Shown here: positions 36,761 to 47,949 of the stretch, in pieces
How positions within the stretch are numbered: the first letter of the stretch is position 1
Layout: each line of letters opens with the position of its first letter
NCBI GenBank assembly: GCA_021847015.1
Contig: JAJZVW010000015.1
Span: 1-64,000, forward strand
Length of the DNA: 64,000 bases
Direction of reading: 5' to 3'
DNA from: Pseudomonadota bacterium
GTDB taxonomy: Bacteria > Pseudomonadota > Alphaproteobacteria > Rhodospirillales > Magnetospirillaceae
The notes under the pieces: model-generated
Database searches by the model: none
Seen by the model: the letters and a program-made list of their open reading frames with translations, nothing else
Told to the model about the DNA's origin: nothing
Translations under genes and position numbers: made by a program

Positions 36761-37651
36761 ATGCCGGTGACCTACGCTCTCCTATATCTGCCCGGCTTCT
36801 CTGAGGACGCCAATCCCTACGGCCGACACGAACTGTTTTTGGCGGACCGAATTTCCGCTCCGACCGATGCCGCTCGGGTGAGCGCTTTGATGCGCAGGAT
36901 AGCTGCCAGTCAGAGTCTCCAGAAGTTTAGACTGGGGCATGATGTACCGTCGTTTGCCACCGTCCGCGAACGCGCCCTTGACCTTGAGCGCTGCCGGTTG
37001 GAGCAGGAGGGGGCGACCGACACTGAACAGTTGGCTGCCGCTCAAGCACAAATCAACGCTCTCAAGGAAGATCTGGCGAAAGCCGTTGATGGTCAGCAGT
37101 GGTTTGCCGACGAACACAAAGACGCAGAAGATCGCGCGAAAACAGCGGAAGCGCAAGTTGCCGCTGCAAGTTTCCGCATACAGCAACTCCTGGACCAACT
37201 CAAGGAGCGTGGTGAGAGTCCGGATACCAATATACCGCTTCCGATGTCCTGGGACCAATTCGCGGACTGGTGTGAACAGAATCTCATTGGCCGGGTCCTT
37301 CTTTCTCCCCGTGCCCGGCGGGAAATCAAAGCGCCATTGTTCAGTGATCCTTCGACGGCGGCAAAATGGCTTCTTTGGCTTGCAAATGAGTATCGCAACC
37401 GGCGGCTCAATGGGGGAGATGGCGACCTTCGAGTTCAAGTCGAGGGCGGCATCCAAAATGACCGGTGCGGCGCCGATAGCTTCCAATTCGAATGGCAGGG
37501 CACTCGCTATGACGTCGAATGGCATGTCAAGAACGGCGGAAATACTCGTGATCCGAGTCGATGTCTTCGCATCTATTATTTTTGGGATGATGCAAGCCAG
37601 CAGATCGTCATTGCGTCAATGCCATCTCACGTTCGCACTGGCGTAACGTGA
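36761..37651 (+). CDS. Unrecognised coiled-coil protein
   Basis: 296 residues from the ATG at 36761. The N-terminal part (YALLYLPGFSEDANPYGRHE) is followed by a predicted coiled coil at about residues 80-150 (TEQLAAAQAQINALKEDLAK, RIQQLLDQL). The C-terminal half has WDQFADWCEQNLIGRVLLSPRARREIKAPLFSDPSTAAKWLLWLANEYRN and a beta-rich end with WQGTRYDVEWHVKNGG. GC is lower than in neighbours. The frame is open upstream to a TAA at 36716 and reads LNLAIAVA before the ATG, so the N-terminus may be truncated. The central helical module resembles effector-associated regions of accessory or defence proteins only loosely. Confidence 0.78.
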   Translation: MPVTYALLYLPGFSEDANPYGRHELFLADRISAPTDAARVSALMRRIAASQSLQKFRLGHDVPSFATVRERALDLERCRLEQEGATDTEQLAAAQAQINALKEDLAKAVDGQQWFADEHKDAEDRAKTAEAQVAAASFRIQQLLDQLKERGESPDTNIPLPMSWDQFADWCEQNLIGRVLLSPRARREIKAPLFSDPSTAAKWLLWLANEYRNRRLNGGDGDLRVQVEGGIQNDRCGADSFQFEWQGTRYDVEWHVKNGGNTRDPSRCLRIYYFWDDASQQIVIASMPSHVRTGVT

Positions 37652-37707
37652 GGGGGCATCCGAAGATACAATCAATGCAGCATTCTCGGCTCACTCAGCG
37701 TAAGCCC

Positions 37708-37724
37708 GGGCACGTACCGTGCCC
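37708..37724 (+). other. Hairpin downstream of the coiled-coil gene
   Basis: GGGCACG-TAC-CGTGCCC, a 7-bp stem with a 3-nt loop, 57 bp after the stop at 37651. There is no T tract, so termination is uncertain. The rest of 37652-37852 holds no gene that can be supported. Confidence 0.4.
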
Positions 37725-37852
37725 CATGCGTTCTGCATGCGCGGATGCGAAGTAGGGTCAAGGGAGCCCGGTTACCCAGCCAGCATGACCGCCAGCGCCA
37801 CCTGATCGGCGGAAACGGAGTGGATACGGTGAGGTGCCGCGCCCACCATGCG

Positions 37853-38143
37853 TCAGGCCGCGTCGTGCAAGGCCCTGGCGACCGCTTCGGGCATGCGGGC
37901 GATGACCCGCAGGTAGCTCTGCGTCGCCGCGTCCGGTGCCCGGCGGCCCTGTTCCCAGTCGCGCAACGACGCCGCTGGAATGCCGTATTGGGCGGCGAAA
38001 GCGGTCTGCGACAAGCCGGTGACGGCGCGCGCCCGGCGGGCCAGCATGGCGCCGTATCCCCGGTCGAATTCCTCGTCGGTCAAGGGCGCGTCGGCATCGG
38101 GGTCAACGCGGGGTGTCTTGATATCGTCGCGCTTCTCGGTCAT
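37853..38143 (-). CDS. HTH antitoxin paired with the BrnT-like toxin
   Basis: 96 residues, ATG at 38143 (MTEKRDDIKTPRVDPDADAP). An acidic N-terminus with PLTDEEFDRGYGAML is followed by an XRE helix-turn-helix (LSQTAFAAQYGIPAASLRDWEQGRRAPDAATQSYLRVIARMPEAV). It overlaps the toxin gene by 41 bp, downstream of it, in the toxin-first order usual for BrnT systems. It probably represses its own operon and neutralises BrnT. Confidence 0.88.
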   Translation of the reverse strand: MTEKRDDIKTPRVDPDADAPLTDEEFDRGYGAMLARRARAVTGLSQTAFAAQYGIPAASLRDWEQGRRAPDAATQSYLRVIARMPEAVARALHDAA

Positions 38144-38378
38144 TGGCTTTCCTCACGCTGATGATGCGATACGTTTCACCGCGCATGGTGAATACGCAGA
38201 CCCAGACACGATTTTCGACCGAGCCATAGGAAATGAAGCGCTCCTCGGCGTAATCGCACCGCACATCCAGGATATCCAGCCGATTGGCATCGGCGAGGAT
38301 TTCGGCTCCGAATGCGAGGGAGATGCCGTGCTTCTCCAGATTGGCCGCATCCTTGTCGGCGTCGAACTCGATCCGCAT
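38103..38378 (-). CDS. brnT: BrnT-family ribonuclease toxin
   Basis: 91 residues from the ATG at 38378 (MRIEFDADKDAANLEKHGIS). Family landmarks are EKHGISLAFGAEIL, an R-F-I-S-Y-G strand and the final TYRIISVRKANDREARRYQ. BrnT is a RelE-fold RNase that blocks translation; its usual partner is BrnA, but HTH partners also occur. A longer start at 38429 is open but lies in poorly conserved sequence. Confidence 0.9.
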   Translation of the reverse strand: MRIEFDADKDAANLEKHGISLAFGAEILADANRLDILDVRCDYAEERFISYGSVENRVWVCVFTMRGETYRIISVRKANDREARRYQDTPR

Positions 38379-38428
38379 GGCGCCACTATACGGCATTGCC
38401 GTATGCAGCGCCAGGACTGCGTTTGCCA

Positions 38429-38623
38429 TTAAGCCCTTTCAGCATCGTCGAATCCCATAATCTTCGCCGAATTCCCTTCCATAGCCGCCGCGATTTTCCC
38501 CGGCACCGTAGCGGCAGCGGCATTCAGCGGGTCGCTGGCGAGGTGGGCGTAACGCTGGGTGGTGGCGGCCTGGCTGTGGCCCAGTTGCGTCGCCTGCTCA
38601 CCCCCTGCGATTTCACTCCTCAA
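38429..38623 (-). pseudogene. 3' fragment of a tyrosine integrase
   Basis: The frame contains ATQLGHSQAATTQRYAHLASDPLNAAAATVPGKIAAAM, the last conserved box of phage-type tyrosine recombinases, with H (LGHSQ) and the catalytic Tyr (TQRYAHL). Everything upstream (R and the first H box, N-terminal domain) is missing, replaced at about 38600 by the carbonic anhydrase end. It is a relic of an integrated element that once sat here. Confidence 0.8.
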
Positions 38624-39342
38624 TCGAGGTAGGTCACGATGCCGGTTTTCAGGTCGTAAAACCCGGCGGCGATCTTCAGCTTCCCCGCGACGGCGAGGCC
38701 GGCAAGGAGCGTGCTCGCTGCGGTCAGCTGCCCCGCGGTCCGCTTGGCGCTTTCCTTGGCGGCGTTGTTGACGAAATCGCCAGGATTGCCGCGCACCGCA
38801 AGCGCCGCCGGCAGAATTGGATCGATCATCCGCCCGATCGCGCCGGGATAGGTTGCGTTCTTGGTGACGACGTCACAGGCCGCCTTCACGGCGCCGCAGT
38901 TGGTATGGGCGAGGACGACGATGAGCGGCGAGCCGAGCACGGCGGCGGCGTATTCGACGGTGCCGAGGGTGGCGGTGTCGACGAGATTGCCCGCATTCCG
39001 CGCGACGAAGAGTTCGCCCAGACCCTGGCCGCCGAAAATCAGCTCTGGGGGCACACGGCTGTCGGCGCAGCTGATGATCGTCGCCCACGGCGCTTGGTGC
39101 GCAGCGACGGCGCTCCGCTGTTCCGCGAGATCGGTGGAGCAGAGTTCCGGATGGCTGATATAGCGTTCATTGCCCGATCGCAGCATGGCGAGCGCTTCGT
39201 CGGAGGAGCGCGGGGTCGCCGTGCCTTCAGCGGCACGCGCCGGCCATGACAGGCCGCCGAGCCCGGACGCGACGAGCCCCGCCGCGCCGAACCTCAGCAG
39301 ATCCCGCCGACCGATTGCTTCGCGCTCGCAGTGACGGCCCAT
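38620..39342 (-). CDS. Tat-exported beta-class carbonic anhydrase
   Basis: 240 residues from the ATG at 39342. A twin-arginine signal (RRDLLRFGAAGLVASGLGG...ARA) directs it to the periplasm. The zinc ligands and active site are C92-x-D94-S-R96 (SCADSRVPPE) and H146-x-x-C149 (HTNCG). It interconverts CO2 and bicarbonate. The length and motif spacing are normal for the periplasmic beta class. It is monocistronic; its 3' end abuts the integrase relic. Confidence 0.95.
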   Translation of the reverse strand: MGRHCEREAIGRRDLLRFGAAGLVASGLGGLSWPARAAEGTATPRSSDEALAMLRSGNERYISHPELCSTDLAEQRSAVAAHQAPWATIISCADSRVPPELIFGGQGLGELFVARNAGNLVDTATLGTVEYAAAVLGSPLIVVLAHTNCGAVKAACDVVTKNATYPGAIGRMIDPILPAALAVRGNPGDFVNNAAKESAKRTAGQLTAASTLLAGLAVAGKLKIAAGFYDLKTGIVTYLD

Positions 39343-39523
39343 GCCCCGCCTCCCTTTTCCGCCAGCCCCGGAGGGCCGTTTCAATACCGAAAGTACCCTC
39401 AACGTTGCCGCCAGCCGTCGTCGCGTACGAAATACCGCTTAGGCGTTTTGTCCGCCACCGTTGCGATGGCGGCCTGGCTCCAAAGGGAAAAGAGCCGTAA
39501 GGCCGCCTATTTCCGCGACCTGT

Positions 39524-39733
39524 CTACCCCTTTGTGCGCCGCATTGCCGCGTCCATCCATGTCGCAAGTCGGACGAAGGCGACAAGCACGACCGCCCCCA
39601 GCGAGCCGATCACCCAGAGGTCGGCGCCCGCGAAGGCGGGCGCGCTGCTCTCGACGACCATCAGGTTGATGGTGCTCCAAATGACGATCGGCAGCGCCAT
39701 CGCGGCGACCAGGACATAGGGCAGGAAGCGCAT
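39524..39733 (-). CDS. Small two-span membrane protein
   Basis: 69 residues from the ATG at 39733 (MRFLPYVLVAAMALPIVIWS). Two hydrophobic segments (residues about 4-25 and 40-58, LWVIGSLGAVVLVAFVRLA) are separated by a short loop, followed by a basic end (MRRTKG). The 45-bp region before it is AT-rich. Not assigned to a family. Confidence 0.68.
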   Translation of the reverse strand: MRFLPYVLVAAMALPIVIWSTINLMVVESSAPAFAGADLWVIGSLGAVVLVAFVRLATWMDAAMRRTKG

Positions 39734-39866
39734 CGACGCCGTCTCCTTATTTAAGCTAATTCTTATTATTAAATAAGGGACGGTGTCCGCCCATATGGCT
39801 TTGGCCATAGGGGGCTTCTGTCGGGCGACGCGGAACGGAGGGGCGGCATCCCGCGCCACGTCGCCG

Positions 39867-40748
39867 TTACCGTTGGACGGGGTCCGGCGCGAAAATCATG
39901 TCGGCGTATTCGCGGCCGTCGCCCAGCAGTCGTTCGGCCTCGTCATAGCTGATCGACCGGGCGCCCGCCGGGGCAATGGCCTGGACGCCGTATCCCCTCG
40001 CCCGGAAAAACCCCAGCAACTCGCGGAAATCGTCACCGACATTGGCCATCGACGATGGCGTCACTTCGCAGAACACGACGGGCCGGTCGCGCCCGATGGT
40101 GCCGGCCGCGCCGGCCAGCACCTTGTATTCGAACCCCTGCACGTCGATCTTGATGAGATTGACCGGCCGGCGGATGCCGCTGTCCGCCAGATGGGCGTCG
40201 ATGGTCCGGACCGGCACCTCGACGACGCGCCCCAATTCCCGGACGTTCCTGGCCGAGAAGCTGTGGCCGCCCGGATTCCCGCCGTCGATGGACAGCGCCA
40301 TGACCCCGTCGCGATCGGACAATCCGGCCTGCTCGGTCTTCACGTTCGGGCACGGCAGCAGGGCGACGTTTTCCACCAGCAGCGCGTAGGTGGCGGGGTC
40401 GGGTTCGAAGCCGATCACCAAACCCTCGGGTCCGACGACGCCCGATGACAGCAAGGCGTAGTGGCCGAAATTGGCCCCGGCGTCGATGACGACGGCGCCC
40501 GGCGTCAGATACCGGAGAAAGGCCCTGCTCTCGGGCACTTCCCAATCGCCGCGGCGGATGATCGCGCGAGTCAGGGTTCCCTTCGTTGGGTGGGCGACCA
40601 CCGAATAATGGGGCGTCCTCATGATGAAGGGCTTGTCCGGCCGGATCGAATAAAACAATGTCCGCCAAAGGGCGGCTGTTATCTTGCTCTTCGATATGTT
40701 CTGGGTCGGAAAATTTCGGGCAATCCAACAAAATAAGGAATTTTTCAT
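39867..40748 (-). CDS. FkbM-family methyltransferase
   Basis: 293 residues from the ATG at 40748 (MKNSLFCWIARNFPTQNISK). The SAM-binding core is VVIDAGANFGHYALLS, then GFEPDPATYALLVENV, LSDRDGVMALSIDGG, and IKIDVQGFEYKVLAGA with a VFCEVTPSSM strand. FkbM enzymes O-methylate sugars or small molecules. The first 60 residues are low in GC compared with the rest. A start 23 codons further upstream is open but lacks a ribosome site. Confidence 0.9.
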   Translation of the reverse strand: MKNSLFCWIARNFPTQNISKSKITAALWRTLFYSIRPDKPFIMRTPHYSVVAHPTKGTLTRAIIRRGDWEVPESRAFLRYLTPGAVVIDAGANFGHYALLSSGVVGPEGLVIGFEPDPATYALLVENVALLPCPNVKTEQAGLSDRDGVMALSIDGGNPGGHSFSARNVRELGRVVEVPVRTIDAHLADSGIRRPVNLIKIDVQGFEYKVLAGAAGTIGRDRPVVFCEVTPSSMANVGDDFRELLGFFRARGYGVQAIAPAGARSISYDEAERLLGDGREYADMIFAPDPVQR

Positions 40749-40898
40749 TTTGTCTTTCCGCACCCGGAATCGACCCCGGTTCCACACTACCATACGGCCA
40801 TCCCCGATCCATACCATTGTGCCGCATCCGTCCTGGCTTGAATCGGCGCCGTGCGCGGGTCATATGCCGGACGGACGCGCGATCGGAGGTTGGCCGGG

Positions 40899-41612
40899 GT
40901 GGCGTACGAACTCTTTTACTGGCCGGACATCCAGGGGCGGGGCGAATTCGTCCGCCTGGCGCTGGAGGAGGCGGGCGCGGAATACGTGGACGTCGCCCGC
41001 TCCGGCGGCCTGGGGGCGATGATGGCGCTGATGGAGGGCGAGGGCGTCGAGCGGCCCCCCTTCGCGCCGCCGTTCCTGCGGGACGGGGACGTCCTGGTGG
41101 GCCAGACGGCGGCCATACTCTTTTATCTGGGTCCCCGCCTGGGGCTCGCCCCTTCCGGCGAGGAGGGCCGCCTGTGGACCCATCAGATCCAGCTCACCAT
41201 CGCCGATCTGGTGGCCGAGACCCACGACACCCACCACCCGATCTCGGGCGGGCTGTATTACGAGGACCAGAAGCCCGAGGCGGCCCGCCGCGCTAAAGAC
41301 TTCCGCCGCGAGCGCATTCCCCGGTTCCTGGGCTGGTTCGAGACCGTGCTGGCCCGCAACCCCGCCGGGTCCGGCTATCTGGTGGGGGCGGGCCTCACCT
41401 ATGCCGATCTGTCGCTGTTCCAGGTGGTGGAAGGGCTGACCTACGCCTTTCCCCGGGCGGCGAAACGGGCGATGCGCCACACGCCGCGCGTGGCCGCGCT
41501 GCATGCCCGGGTGGCGGAGCGGCCGCGCATCCGCGCCTACCTGGACAGCGGGCGGCGCCTTCCTTTCAGCGAGGAGGGCATTTTCCGCCGCTATCCCGAA
41601 CTGGATGGGTAG
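40899..41612 (+). CDS. Glutathione S-transferase family protein
   Basis: 237 residues from a GTG at 40899, with GGAGGT at 8-nt spacing. The N-terminal thioredoxin-like half has YELFYWPDIQGRGEFVRLALEEAGAEYVDV, and GQTAAILFYLG supplies the cis-Pro/Ser region equivalent. The C-terminal helical half includes GLTYADLSLFQVVEGL. The catalytic Tyr near residue 6-8 (LFYW) suits the sigma/alpha-like GSTs. Its substrate is unknown. Confidence 0.92.
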   Translation: MAYELFYWPDIQGRGEFVRLALEEAGAEYVDVARSGGLGAMMALMEGEGVERPPFAPPFLRDGDVLVGQTAAILFYLGPRLGLAPSGEEGRLWTHQIQLTIADLVAETHDTHHPISGGLYYEDQKPEAARRAKDFRRERIPRFLGWFETVLARNPAGSGYLVGAGLTYADLSLFQVVEGLTYAFPRAAKRAMRHTPRVAALHARVAERPRIRAYLDSGRRLPFSEEGIFRRYPELDG

Positions 41613-41813
41613 GCGTTCCCGCAGCCCCTGCCGGCCACTCGCCCGATGCGCGGCGGGAAGGTATGGCATTTGCGGACGATCTCCTATAGAAACCTGCTGA
41701 CGCTTCCCGCCGGCAGGCAGGGGGCGCCTTAGTGGATTCAGACGTGATGACGAAGGGCGGCGATCGTATCGTTCCGCCTCGCAACCCTCTTAACGCAACG
41801 GAACGCCTATAAA

Positions 41814-43958
<2,145 letters not shown>

Positions 43959-44000
43959 GTCGAGGCAAGAACGCCCCCGCCATCCCGGCGGGATATCGGC

Positions 44001-44031
44001 AAAGCCCCGCGCTCCGGCGCGGGGCTTTTTT
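44001..44031 (+). terminator. Rho-independent terminator of the EF-G gene
   Basis: A 12-bp stem AAAGCCCCGCGC / GCGCGGGGCTTT with a TCCG loop and a run of six T. It lies 43 bp after the EF-G stop. Confidence 0.93.
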
Positions 44032-44126
44032 CTGGCGCAGCGCGGCGCCTTGGACGTCATCCGGGCGGCTGGCCCCGCAATCCGACCTCAGACGACCGAA
44101 TCCTTAATGCGTCCCTGAATGACGGC

Positions 44127-44220
44127 GTCATCCCGAGCGAAGCCGAAGGATCTTTCGGGAACAAACGGCAGCCGCCAGCGGCTGAAGGATCCCTCGGCGC
44201 TGTCGCTCTGTCGGGATGAC
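44127..44220. repeat. Dispersed palindromic repeat, copy 1
   Basis: Bounded by GTCATCCCGA and TCGGGATGAC, with AAGGATCTTTCGGG and AAGGATCCCTCGGCGCTGTCGCTC inside. It is related to 46978-47019 and 60012-60081. The whole intergenic stretch 43959-44347 holds the EF-G terminator and this repeat, and no gene. Confidence 0.82.
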
Positions 44221-44347
44221 AGGGGAGTAACGATACCATTAAGCGAATCGAAACCTGAGGTCGAAGCCCCGCCGCCCGACCTCCAGCCTCTTGCGCGGGA
44301 GTCGCGGGAGGGCCACTGTGGCGGCGGCTTTACCGCAAGAGGGCGCC

Positions 44348-44815
44348 ATGATCTCGGTGGTGGTGAACGGCGAAGTCCACAAGGTCGATGCCGACCCGGA
44401 CACCCCTTTGCTGTGGGTGCTGAGGGACCATTTGGGCCTGACCGGGGCCAAGTACGGCTGTGGGGCCGGGCTATGCGGCGCCTGCACGGTGATGATGGAC
44501 GGCCAGCCCGTACGCTCGTGCCGCACGGCCGTCGGCGATATCGAGGGACGGCGCATCGTCACCATCGAGGGGATGCGCGGGCGGGTGATCGACGCGCTTC
44601 GGGCCGCCTGGATCGCTTTGGACGTGCCCCAGTGCGGCTATTGCCAGTCGGGCCAGCTCATCAGCGCGGCGGCCCTGCTGGCCGCCAATCCCCGGCCCTC
44701 CGATGCCGACATCGACCGCGCCATGGACGGCAATTTGTGCCGTTGCGGCACCTACCGGCGCATCCGCGCCGGCATCCATAGGGCCGCCGCCACCCTTGCC
44801 GGGGCCGCGCCATGA
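44348..44815 (+). CDS. 2Fe-2S subunit of an IorAB-type molybdenum hydroxylase
   Basis: 155 residues, ATG at 44348 with AGAGGG at 4-nt spacing. The ferredoxin cluster is [12 protein letters not shown] and the second cluster CGYCQSGQL ... [11 protein letters not shown]. The overall order matches the small subunit of isoquinoline 1-oxidoreductase and aldehyde oxidoreductase families. It passes electrons from the molybdenum subunit. It overlaps the large-subunit start as ATGA. The N-terminus has no signal peptide, so export would be with the Tat-bearing partner. Confidence 0.93.
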   Translation: MISVVVNGEVHKVDADPDTPLLWVLRDHLGLTGAKYGCGAGLCGACTVMMDGQPVRSCRTAVGDIEGRRIVTIEGMRGRVIDALRAAWIALDVPQCGYCQSGQLISAAALLAANPRPSDADIDRAMDGNLCRCGTYRRIRAGIHRAAATLAGAAP

Positions 44816-46971
44816 CCGGCCTGCCGCGGCGGCGTTTCCTGCAACTGGCTGCGGTGGCCGGCGCCGGCCTGGCGGTGGGCGTTCGTCTGGGCGGTGCCGG
44901 CGAAGCCTTGGCGGCGGGCGGGGACCTCGCGCCCAACGCCTTCGTCCGCGTCGATACCGACGGGACGGTCACGGTGGTGGTCAAGCACCTTGAAATGGGG
45001 CAGGGGGTGGACACCGGCCTGCCGGCCATCGTCGCCGAGGAACTGTCGGTGCCCTGGCCGGCGGTGCGGGTGGTGTCCGCCCCGGCCGATTCCGGCCGCT
45101 ACAACAACCTTCTGTTCGGGACGGCCCAGGGCACCGGCGGCTCGACCTCGATGGCCAATTCCTGGCTGCAACTGCGCAAGGCTGCCGCCGCCGTCCGCGA
45201 AATGCTGTGCGAGGCCGGCGCCCGGCGGCTGGGCGTGCCGCGCGCCCAGGTGGACGCGCGCCAGGGTCGGGTGGCCGATTCAGCCTCCGGCAAGGGGTTC
45301 GGATACGGCGCCTTGGTGGACGAGGCCGCCACGCTGCCGGTGCCCCAGGACCCGCCGCTGAAGGATTCCAAGGATTTCACGCTGATCGGCAAGGACGGCG
45401 CCGTGCGGCGCACCGATGCAACCGGCAAGACCGACGGCAGCGCCGTGTACGGCGCCGACGTGATTCTTCCCGATATGGTCACGGCGGTGGTGGCCCGCCC
45501 GCCGACTTTCGGCGCGACCCTGGCGCGGTTCGACGATTCCAAGGCGCGCGCCGTGCCGGGGGTGCGGGACGTGGTCGCCATTCCCTCGGGCGTGGCGGTG
45601 GTCGCCGACGACACCTGGTCGGCGCTGAAAGGCCGCGAGGCGTTGCGCGTGGAGTGGCGCGACGGTGCCGGGGCCACGCTGTCCACGGATGCGATCCGCG
45701 CCCGATACGCCGCGCTCCTTGAGCAGCCGGGCTTGGCGGCGCGGCGCGAGGGCGACGCGGATGCGGCCCTGGCGGCGTCCGGCCGCCGCCTGTCGGCCGT
45801 CTACGAGGTGCCCTATCTGGCCCACGCGCCCATGGAGCCGCTGTCCTGCGCCGTCCGCCTCGGCCCCGGACGCTGCGAAATCTGGGCCGGGTGCCAGTCG
45901 CAGACCTCGGACCAGGCGGCGGCGGCCAAGGTTCTCGGCCTGCAACCCCAGCAGGTCGCGATCAACACCCTGTTCGCGGGGGGCAGTTTCGGGCGCCGCG
46001 CCAACCCGACCTCGGACTACATCGTCGAGGCGGTGGAGATCGCCAAGCGGGCCGACGGGCCGGTAAGGCTGGTGTGGACGCGCGAGGACGATATCCAGGG
46101 CGGCTACTACCGGGCGTTTTTCCTGCACGGCCTCGACGGCGCGCTGGACGCGGCGGGCAACCCCGTCGCCTGGCGCCACCGGCTGGTCGGCCAGTCCATC
46201 GCCGCCGGAACCGCCCACGCGGCGGCCATGATCAAGGACGGCATCGACCGCACCTCGGTCGAGGGGGCATCCACCCTTCCCTACGCCATTCCCAACCTGT
46301 CGGTGGAACTGCACTCGCCCGCGCTGCCGGTGACCGTGCTGTGGTGGCGCTCGGTGGGCAGTTCCCACAACGGCTTCGTCACCGAATCCTTCCTCGACGA
46401 GATGGCTCATGCCGCCGGCAGGGACCCGCTGGAATTCCGCCGCGCGCTGCTGGGCGACGCCCATCCGCGCCACCGGGCGGTTCTGGACCTGGCGGCGGAG
46501 AAGGCGGGATGGGGCTCGCCCCTGCCGGCCGGGCGGGGCCGCGGCATCGCCGTCCACGAATCCTTCCGCAGTTTCGTCGCCCAGGTGGCCGAGGTCAGCG
46601 TGGACGGCAAGGGCGGGTTCACGGTGGACCGGGTGGTGTGCGCGGTCGATTGCGGCATCGCCGTCACCCCCGACGTGGTGCGCGCCCAGATGGAGGGCGG
46701 CATCGCCTTCGGTTTGAGCGCGGCACTGTACAGCGCCGTGACGCTCAGGGACGGACGGGTCGGGCAATCCAATTTCCACGATTATCCGGTGCTGAGGATG
46801 TCGGAGATGCCGGCGGTCGAGGTCCACATCGTGCCCTCGGCCGAGCCGCCGACCGGGGTCGGCGAACCCGGCGTGCCGCCCATCGCGCCGGCCGTCGCCA
46901 ACGCGCTGTTCGCCGCCACCGGCCGGCGCATCCGCACGCTGCCGTTCGGCGGCCGGATCCGCGAAGGCTGA
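44812..46971 (+). CDS. Molybdopterin-binding subunit of an IorAB-type hydroxylase
   Basis: 719 residues, ATG at 44812. A twin-arginine signal ([18 protein letters not shown]) is at residues 4-21. Typical parts follow: [39 protein letters not shown], and the end [18 protein letters not shown] with the catalytic Glu in G-E-P-G. Family members hydroxylate N-heterocycles or oxidise aldehydes in the periplasm. Substrate cannot be given. No maturation factor (XdhC) is nearby. Confidence 0.94.
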   Translation: MTGLPRRRFLQLAAVAGAGLAVGVRLGGAGEALAAGGDLAPNAFVRVDTDGTVTVVVKHLEMGQGVDTGLPAIVAEELSVPWPAVRVVSAPADSGRYNNLLFGTAQGTGGSTSMANSWLQLRKAAAAVREMLCEAGARRLGVPRAQVDARQGRVADSASGKGFGYGALVDEAATLPVPQDPPLKDSKDFTLIGKDGAVRRTDATGKTDGSAVYGADVILPDMVTAVVARPPTFGATLARFDDSKARAVPGVRDVVAIPSGVAVVADDTWSALKGREALRVEWRDGAGATLSTDAIRARYAALLEQPGLAARREGDADAALAASGRRLSAVYEVPYLAHAPMEPLSCAVRLGPGRCEIWAGCQSQTSDQAAAAKVLGLQPQQVAINTLFAGGSFGRRANPTSDYIVEAVEIAKRADGPVRLVWTREDDIQGGYYRAFFLHGLDGALDAAGNPVAWRHRLVGQSIAAGTAHAAAMIKDGIDRTSVEGASTLPYAIPNLSVELHSPALPVTVLWWRSVGSSHNGFVTESFLDEMAHAAGRDPLEFRRALLGDAHPRHRAVLDLAAEKAGWGSPLPAGRGRGIAVHESFRSFVAQVAEVSVDGKGGFTVDRVVCAVDCGIAVTPDVVRAQMEGGIAFGLSAALYSAVTLRDGRVGQSNFHDYPVLRMSEMPAVEVHIVPSAEPPTGVGEPGVPPIAPAVANALFAATGRRIRTLPFGGRIREG

Positions 46972-46977
46972 CGCCAC

Positions 46978-47019
46978 CGGCCGAAAGATCCCTTGTCGCT
47001 GCCGCTCCATCGGGATGAC
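46978..47019. repeat. Dispersed palindromic repeat, partial copy 2
   Basis: Contains CCGAAAGATCCCTTGTCGCT and ends in TCGGGATGAC, the right half of the repeat at 44127-44220. The left half is missing. It lies directly after the large-subunit stop. Confidence 0.75.
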
Positions 47020-47141
47020 AAGGGGGGCGATGACATCAACCAGTTCGAACCGGAGTTCGCAGCCCTGCGCGCCCGGGCATCGGCATTGCGTACCGTCCGC
47101 CGAAGGTCTAGGCTCCGCCAGCCCACATCATCCGGTCGTGC

Positions 47142-47882
47142 ATGCTGGCTCAACCTCAGGATTTCCTTGCCGACACCGTTCGGGCGACGCTGGCGCGCTG
47201 CTGGCCCAGGCCGGCGGCGGCCACGGTCGCGGCCGCGATGGACGAGGTGTTCCGGCTTGCCGAAGGCTGCTGGGAGGCGCGGCGCACGGGCGTCGGCTAT
47301 CTGAGCGGGTCGCCGGCATCCGCCTGCGCCCCCGGGTGCGGCTGGTGCTGCCATCAGCAGGTGGGGGTCTCGGTGCCCGAGGCCGTCGCCATCGCCCGCC
47401 ATGTCGGCGCCCTGCCCCGGGCCGAACGGGACGCGCTGGCCGAGCGTGTGGGCGCGGCCGACCGCCGCACCCGCGGCCTGACCACCCACGGGCGGGCGCG
47501 GGCCCGCATCGCCTGCGCCTTCCTCGGCGCCGACGGACGCTGCCTGATCTACGCGGTGCGGCCCTTGCGCTGCCGGGGGCTTCATTCCATCGACGCCGGG
47601 TTCTGCGCCGACTGCCATTCCGACATCGATTCCATGCGCGCCAAGCTGGAGAGCGGCCTGCTGGCCCCGGTCTTCCTGGATGTTCCCGCGCAACTGTTCG
47701 ACAGCGCGCTGGCCGGCGTGCTGGCGGCGTTGCGGGCGCACGCGCCGAAGGCGGTGGTGGCGCTGGAACTGCACGCCGCCCTGCACGCGCTGTTCGCCGA
47801 TCCGCGCCTGGGCGAGCGCTGGCTGGCCGGCCGGGCGCCCGATCCGGCGCTGCATCTGCGACCCGATGCGGGGAAAGGATGA
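47142..47882 (+). CDS. YkgJ-family cysteine cluster protein
   Basis: 246 residues, ATG at 47142. The cluster [15 protein letters not shown] is the YkgJ motif. More Cys lie at [29 protein letters not shown] and GFCADCHSD. Such proteins bind a metal or Fe-S cluster; the function is not established. The gene is longer than typical YkgJ by an extra helical C-terminus. It lies 68 bp before ccmC and could be co-transcribed with it. Confidence 0.88.
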   Translation: MLAQPQDFLADTVRATLARCWPRPAAATVAAAMDEVFRLAEGCWEARRTGVGYLSGSPASACAPGCGWCCHQQVGVSVPEAVAIARHVGALPRAERDALAERVGAADRRTRGLTTHGRARARIACAFLGADGRCLIYAVRPLRCRGLHSIDAGFCADCHSDIDSMRAKLESGLLAPVFLDVPAQLFDSALAGVLAALRAHAPKAVVALELHAALHALFADPRLGERWLAGRAPDPALHLRPDAGKG

Positions 47883-47949
47883 CATTTATCCATCGGTGCG
47901 CGCCGACTTTGCTGGAATCTCTCGCCCGAGAAGGCTAAGAAGGACAGCC

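Noticed and set aside
36782-37525. 247-codon minus-strand frame
   Set aside because: Antisense to the coiled-coil gene, without ribosome site; the plus-strand frame has better codon pattern.
37708-37724. Terminator after the coiled-coil gene
   Set aside because: The hairpin lacks a T tract and is too small to call a terminator; kept only as a hairpin.
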